From positions 124,001 to 188,000 of the forward strand of contig VGBL01000001.1 in assembly GCA_016870515.1 (NCBI GenBank): 64,000 nt of DNA, given 5' to 3'. Under the pieces are notes generated by a model. The model saw only the letters and a list, made by a program, of their open reading frames with translations, did no database searches and was not told the DNA's origin. This stretch comes from Actinomycetota bacterium (GTDB lineage: Bacteria; Actinomycetota; Actinomycetes; S36-B12). Position 1 is the stretch's first letter. Every line of letters starts with the position of its first letter. Made by a program: the position numbers and the translations under genes. Of the stretch, positions 60,112 through 64,000 are shown piece after piece.

Positions 60112-61022
60112 CGCAGTGTGATCTGACGATTTTGCAGACCGGCTCGAGCCCGACGCTCCCCGGAGGTGAGCGGTGCCGTGTCGGCCAAGGCGGCGTCCAG
60201 CGTCACGGCATACGCGGCAATGGCCTCCTCGCAGCCTGCAGCGCCCACGCGATCGGTGAGCTCCCATACGGGCACCAGCAAGCCATCAGCGCGGAAGGAC
60301 CCGACGAATCGCGATGGAGTGCCAGGCAGCGTGTCGCGATCGGCAGCATGCAGGCGCGCAAAGGCATTGAGGAGCTTCTCCTCGTCGAAGGGGAGTACCC
60401 AGCGAAGGAAGACTTTGTCGCCCATATCGACCCAGTAGGCCGATTCGACCGACGAGAGGCGGACGGTAGGCATGACCTTGCTATTCGCCCGCTCGAGGGA
60501 CTCGCGCACGTCGGCCTCGCCAGCGCTCGCGTCATCGGCCATCCAGTAGTCGAAGAACTCATGGACGGTGACCTCGAGGGGTACGTCGGCGATGAGGTCT
60601 TGCAGCCGCGGCCCAGGACCGGGTAAGCCGGCCGGCGGGATCGGCGTGCCGGGATCAGCCTTGAGTGCACGCAGCAGCGCATCAGCCGCGTCGCGGCTGG
60701 GGTCGCCGGAGCCGGTGGTCACCTGCAGCGCGAGATAGACATCGCCTGAGTCGCGCACGAGTGCCGGCCATGCGAGCGGTAGCACCGTGGTGAGGATGAC
60801 CTTGTGGTCGACGGGATCCTTCAGCGTGAGGGGAGCGGTGGCTGCCGGGACGATCTCGCGGAAGGCCACCCAGTCGCACTCCGAGGCCAATCCCTCAAAT
60901 GGTCGGCCGACCCGGGCCATCGACTCGCGTGCGCGCGCCTTGCCATGGCAGGCCTTATAGCGACGGCCGGATCCACAGGGGCACGGCTCGCGCAATCCAA
61001 CGACAGTGATGTCTTCAGCCAC
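60108..61022 (-). CDS. DUF5926 family protein with SEC-C metal-binding motif
   Basis: A 304-residue protein starting with a SEC-C-type zinc motif, CPCGSGRRYKACHG (Cys14, Cys16, Cys25, His26), like that at the SecA C-terminus. The rest (VALTL-type alpha/beta region with VDHKVILTTVLPLAWPAL, EVTVHEFFDYWM, WVDMGDKVFLRWVLPFDEEK) matches actinobacterial proteins annotated DUF5926. Cytoplasmic; role unknown. GTG start six bases after TAGGGT. It overlaps the downstream acyltransferase stop region: the two genes share eight bases. Confidence 0.8.
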   Translation of the reverse strand: MAEDITVVGLREPCPCGSGRRYKACHGKARARESMARVGRPFEGLASECDWVAFREIVPAATAPLTLKDPVDHKVILTTVLPLAWPALVRDSGDVYLALQVTTGSGDPSRDAADALLRALKADPGTPIPPAGLPGPGPRLQDLIADVPLEVTVHEFFDYWMADDASAGEADVRESLERANSKVMPTVRLSSVESAYWVDMGDKVFLRWVLPFDEEKLLNAFARLHAADRDTLPGTPSRFVGSFRADGLLVPVWELTDRVGAAGCEEAIAAYAVTLDAALADTAPLTSGERRARAGLQNRQITLR

Positions 61023-62988
61023 CCGATGACCCTACTGGTGCCAGACCCGACCGATCGAAGAGCAGGGGCACAAACCAGGCCGCACCCGGCTCTGAGAAAT
61101 GGATGCCATCCGGTCGCACTGGTTCGCCATCGCGTTCCAGAAGCGGACAGTCGCGACCGCCGGGGCACAGCAGGTCGTCGATGCGTACGAGCGTCACGCG
61201 ACCAGGGTGCGCGGCCGCCAGTCGTTCGAACGCTGCCGTGAGATCGGCGAAGCTCGCGTAATACGCCTCATCGAGCGCGCAATCGGGCGATGCATCAGGT
61301 CCAGCCGCGCAGGTGCCCCTCACCGGGGGAGCCTTGGGCACGGGGAGCACGATCGCGATCGAGGCACCACCGCGGGTGAAGCGCTCATATGCCTCGTCGA
61401 GAGCGGCATCCAACCGGGCCGTGTGCTCCGGCGTACCCGGCATGAGCACCTGCTCGCCGATCTTGACCGGGAACCGCTCGCGGTTGGAGTACCAGACGAC
61501 GACATCGGGGTCGAAATCGCTGACTGCTTTCGACTGCAGGTCGGCAAAGCCCTCCGAGCAGCGTTTCGACCAGGTGAATCGGTCGCCGACGAGATCAACC
61601 TGGTAGTCCCCCGTGATGCTGCAGCCGCCGAAGGACAGGGGAACGACGCCCCAGCCACGGTCCGCGGCCTCCGTCTCGAGCGCGGGCATGAGCTCCTTGG
61701 GGATCGAGTCGCCGGCGAAGGCCACCACGGGTGCATCCGCCGACGTTGCGCCCATGACCTGCGTGGGAGCGACGGTCTCGTCAGGTTCCACGGAGGGCGC
61801 CGTGGCCCGTGCCGTCGACCCGACGATGAGCAGCGCCATGACGGCCATGGCCGCCGGCACGATGACGGCGAGCCGCTTCGGGGTCAGGGCGAATCCGCCG
61901 ATGCTCCCCCGGCGAATGGGCCTTTCGATCACGTAGTACGACGCCGCCGCGACGATGACCGTGAGGCCAATGCGCAGTGCGGCGAGCGCGAGGTCATCGA
62001 GACCGGTGCGCACGGGGGTCAGCCACAGGATGAGCGGCCAGTGCCACAGGTAGATGCCGTAGGAGATGAGACCGATCCACACGAGCGGCCGCAGCGCGAA
62101 GAGCCGTGCTGGACCATTCGCGGACGATGGCGAGCCCAGCGACAGCAGGAGCCAGGCGACGAGCGCGCTGAAGATGAGTGACCCGCCGCGGTAGTAGAAC
62201 GACGACATGTCCGAGACGGTCGCCATCATCGCCAGCACGCCGACAAGGGCAACCCAGCCCGTCCGCCGCATGTGTGCGGGCAGGGATAGTCCTCGGTGCA
62301 CCAACCACGCGAGCAGGGCGCCGACGAGGAGCTCATGGATGCGGGTGAACGTGCCGAAGTAGGCCACCGAGGGATCGCCGGCGTCATACGTCCAGGCCAT
62401 GAGGGCGACGGAGACCACGATCAGGACGGCGATGACCACGGCGATCACGCGCGGGCTGGCTTTGCGGATGAGCAGGAGCAGCAGAAGCGGCCAGACGAGG
62501 TAGAACTGCTCCTCGATGGAGAGCGACCACGTGTGCTCGACGGGCGAGGGCCCTTGCATGTCGGCGAAGTAGGACTGGCCCGTGAGGATGAAGAACCAGT
62601 TGGCCACGTAGAAGAGCGCTGCCAGGGCCGCGCCGCGCAGATCGCCGATCTCCTCCGGTGCCGCAACGAAGAATGCCCAACCGCATACGGCGATCAGCAT
62701 TAGGTAGAGCGCTGGCAGCAGTCGCCGGGCGCGCCGCGTGAAGAACTGGGCGAAGGCAATGCCACCCGAACGATCCACCTGGCCGAGCAGGATCCCCGTG
62801 ATGAGGAAGCCGGAAAGCACGAAGAAGAGGTCCACACCGAGGAAGCCACCGGGGAGCCAATCGGCACCCACGTGATAGGTGACGACACCGGCAACGGCGA
62901 GCGCGCGCACGCCGTCGAGTGCCGGCACATGCTGCCCGCGCTCCACTGCGGCCGAGCCTGACAGTGGCGGCACACCCGTCGTCGTCAC
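61015..62988 (-). CDS. OafA/YrhL-type membrane acyltransferase with SGNH domain
   Basis: A 657-residue two-part protein. Residues 20-390 form about ten helices of the acyltransferase-3 fold: VPALDGVRALAVAGVVTYH, FLGVDLFFVLSGFLITGIL (conserved Asp/Arg), FTRRARRLLPALY and EEQFYLVWP. The C-terminal extracytoplasmic SGNH-hydrolase-like domain has VVAFAGDSIPKELMPAL (block I Ser) and PDGIHFSEPGAAWFV (Asp-His pair). Such enzymes O-acetylate cell-surface polysaccharides or peptidoglycan. GTG start six bases after TACCCT. Substrate not predictable. Confidence 0.93.
   Translation of the reverse strand: MTTTGVPPLSGSAAVERGQHVPALDGVRALAVAGVVTYHVGADWLPGGFLGVDLFFVLSGFLITGILLGQVDRSGGIAFAQFFTRRARRLLPALYLMLIAVCGWAFFVAAPEEIGDLRGAALAALFYVANWFFILTGQSYFADMQGPSPVEHTWSLSIEEQFYLVWPLLLLLLIRKASPRVIAVVIAVLIVVSVALMAWTYDAGDPSVAYFGTFTRIHELLVGALLAWLVHRGLSLPAHMRRTGWVALVGVLAMMATVSDMSSFYYRGGSLIFSALVAWLLLSLGSPSSANGPARLFALRPLVWIGLISYGIYLWHWPLILWLTPVRTGLDDLALAALRIGLTVIVAAASYYVIERPIRRGSIGGFALTPKRLAVIVPAAMAVMALLIVGSTARATAPSVEPDETVAPTQVMGATSADAPVVAFAGDSIPKELMPALETEAADRGWGVVPLSFGGCSITGDYQVDLVGDRFTWSKRCSEGFADLQSKAVSDFDPDVVVWYSNRERFPVKIGEQVLMPGTPEHTARLDAALDEAYERFTRGGASIAIVLPVPKAPPVRGTCAAGPDASPDCALDEAYYASFADLTAAFERLAAAHPGRVTLVRIDDLLCPGGRDCPLLERDGEPVRPDGIHFSEPGAAWFVPLLFDRSGLAPVGSSGG
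61029..61034 (-). promoter_or_regulatory. -10 hexamer TAGGGT, six bases before GTG at 61022 (leaderless)
   Basis: Minus strand: TAGGGT, CATCGG, GTG. It lies within the end of the acyltransferase gene. Confidence 0.5.
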
Positions 62989-62994
62989 GTCGTC

Positions 62995-63000
62995 AGGGTA
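62995..63000 (-). promoter_or_regulatory. -10 hexamer TACCCT, six bases before GTG at 62988 (leaderless)
   Basis: Minus strand: TACCCT, GACGAC, GTG. Same pattern. Confidence 0.55.
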
Positions 63001-63031
63001 GGTGACTTGCGACGGCGATGCCTGCGCCGTC

Positions 63032-64000
63032 TCAGCCCGCGGCGGAGTCGATGAAGAGCACGCCCGGGCTCATGAGGCCCTGCGGGTCGAGCGCATCCTT
63101 GATAGCTCGCATCGCGGCGATCTCGGCCGGGCTACGCGAGAGGGATAGGTAGGCGGCCTTTGCGCGGCCGATTCCGTGCTCCGCCGAAACGCTGCCGCCG
63201 TAGTCGCCGATGGCGGTGAGCACCAGGAGGTCAACGCCTTCATCGTCGGCCGGCGGGCCGACGATCTCCACGTGGATATTGCCGTCGCCAAGGTGGCCGA
63301 AGACACCGAAAGCCACGATCCCCGGGTAGCCATCGAGTCGGCGGCGGATCTCATCGGAGCAAGCAGCCAGGTGGGTGAGCGGCACCGAAACATCGAGCTT
63401 GTGCGCGGCACCGCCGGCGTGATCGGTGGCATACGAGGAAAACGCCTCCGACTGGAGCTCGCGATACGACCACAGGCGCGCTTGGTCGGTGGCATCGAGA
63501 CCTAGCACGACGTCCCGCTCCCCCAGCACGTTGGGATCGAAGCCGTCGCCCGCGCCGCCGTCGGGAACCTCCAGCAGGAGCACCAGGGGATGCCTCTGCG
63601 CCAGCGGCCACGGCAGCCCCGACACCCGCATCGCGAGGTCCATACCCGTCTCGTCGATGATCTCGGCCGCAAGGAGCGGCATGCCGCTCACGGCGGCGGT
63701 GTGGAGCAGGTCCAACCCCTCGTCGTACGTCGCGACACCGATGATGGCGACGCTCGACGGAGCGTGGGGCCGGTGCAGCCGCAGGCGCGCCGCCGTGATG
63801 ATGCCGAGCGTGCCCTCACTGCCGGTGAAGAGGCCGGCGAGGTCGTATCCGGTGTTGTCCTTGGCCAGGCCCGCGAGGTGAGAGGCAACGCTCCCGTCCG
63901 GCAGCACGACCTCGATGCCCGACACCTGAGCGCGCGTCATGCCGTGTGCGATCACTCGGATGCCTCCGGCGTTGGTGGCGATGGTGCCACCGATCGTGGC
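63032..64000 (-). CDS. FAD-linked oxidase, GlcD/D-lactate dehydrogenase type, C-terminal part (cut by window edge)
   Basis: The frame is open to the right edge, so the 5' end is missing; 322 codons are visible. They begin inside the FAD-binding domain (TIGGTIATNAGGIRV), continue with LFTGSEGTLGIITAARLRLH, and then the FAD-oxidase C-terminal domain with GVFGHLGDGNIHVEI and SAEHGIGRAKAAYL, whose HGIG and GDGN motifs are typical of GlcD/Dld enzymes that oxidise 2-hydroxy acids such as D-lactate or glycolate. The product is expected to be cytoplasmic and flavin-dependent. No 4Fe-4S partner is visible in the window. Confidence 0.92.
   Translation of the reverse strand, partial: ATIGGTIATNAGGIRVIAHGMTRAQVSGIEVVLPDGSVASHLAGLAKDNTGYDLAGLFTGSEGTLGIITAARLRLHRPHAPSSVAIIGVATYDEGLDLLHTAAVSGMPLLAAEIIDETGMDLAMRVSGLPWPLAQRHPLVLLLEVPDGGAGDGFDPNVLGERDVVLGLDATDQARLWSYRELQSEAFSSYATDHAGGAAHKLDVSVPLTHLAACSDEIRRRLDGYPGIVAFGVFGHLGDGNIHVEIVGPPADDEGVDLLVLTAIGDYGGSVSAEHGIGRAKAAYLSLSRSPAEIAAMRAIKDALDPQGLMSPGVLFIDSAAG

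Noticed and set aside
1-64000. CRISPR array, prophage or insertion sequence
   Set aside because: No regularly spaced direct repeats, no transposase, integrase or phage structural genes were found.

Overview
The window is high-GC, gene-dense DNA that reads as a chromosomal segment of an actinomycete (Actinomycetota). The signs are a HelD-type helicase, an Ig-like/YkuD L,D-transpeptidase, a polyphosphate-glucokinase-type ROK kinase, a GAP/Sap-family membrane protein, actinobacterial families of unknown function (my recognition: DUF5926, DUF6421, DUF6457, DUF4446), frequent GTG/TTG starts, and many genes whose only promoter signal is a TAnnnT hexamer six bases before the start codon (leaderless transcripts). 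No CRISPR array, prophage, insertion sequence or rRNA was seen. The genus cannot be named from the sequence alone.

Layout. 1-7.9 kb: three-subunit NAD(P) transhydrogenase (pntAA-pntAB-pntB, pntB cut by the window edge), a tocopherol-cyclase-like protein, an SMP-30/strictosidine-synthase-like propeller, a thiamine-diphosphate 2-oxoacid decarboxylase homologue, a YczE-like membrane protein, a type II NADH dehydrogenase and a small membrane protein. 7.9-14.1 kb: MFS exporter, peroxiredoxin, HelD-like helicase, L,D-transpeptidase, and an Lrp/AsnC regulator preceded by two matching palindromes. 14.1-23.4 kb: a tetR-potDBCA polyamine-type ABC operon, divergent from a saccharopine-dehydrogenase-like / GT1 glycosyltransferase / SIS / sugar-kinase-like operon, with a perfect 14-bp palindrome between them. 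This is the best candidate in the window for an undescribed pathway. 23.4-27.2 kb: a tightly coupled operon of a DUF6421 protein with an extra amidotransferase-like N-terminus, an SDR and a threonine-aldolase-like enzyme.

27.3-36.4 kb: alditol-oxidase-like flavoprotein, small lipoprotein, GAP protein, amidase, three tRNAs (Arg-ACG, Ser-GCT, Ser-TGA), a tiny Tat-exported Rieske protein, polyphosphate-glucokinase-like kinase, dimethylargininase, a CrtO-like acyltransferase, and an ECF sigma factor followed by its likely membrane partner. 36.4-45.0 kb: a six-gene acyl-CoA catabolic operon (carboxyltransferase, biotin carboxylase, AtuA, TetR, acyl-CoA dehydrogenase, enoyl-CoA hydratase) running into mobA. 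Its promoter is leaderless and overlaps a perfect palindrome. 45.3-64 kb: secreted subtilase, a sparse stretch with a tRNA fragment and a small secreted-peptide ORF, DUF6457, moeA, potassium channel, quinone oxidoreductase, HAD phosphatase, TrpB2, lipoprotein, serS, SET-domain protein, GNAT, a palindrome-rich spacer, DUF4446, DUF5926, an OafA-type acyltransferase, and an FAD-linked oxidase cut by the right edge.

All functional names rest on reading motifs and recalling families; no database search was run.
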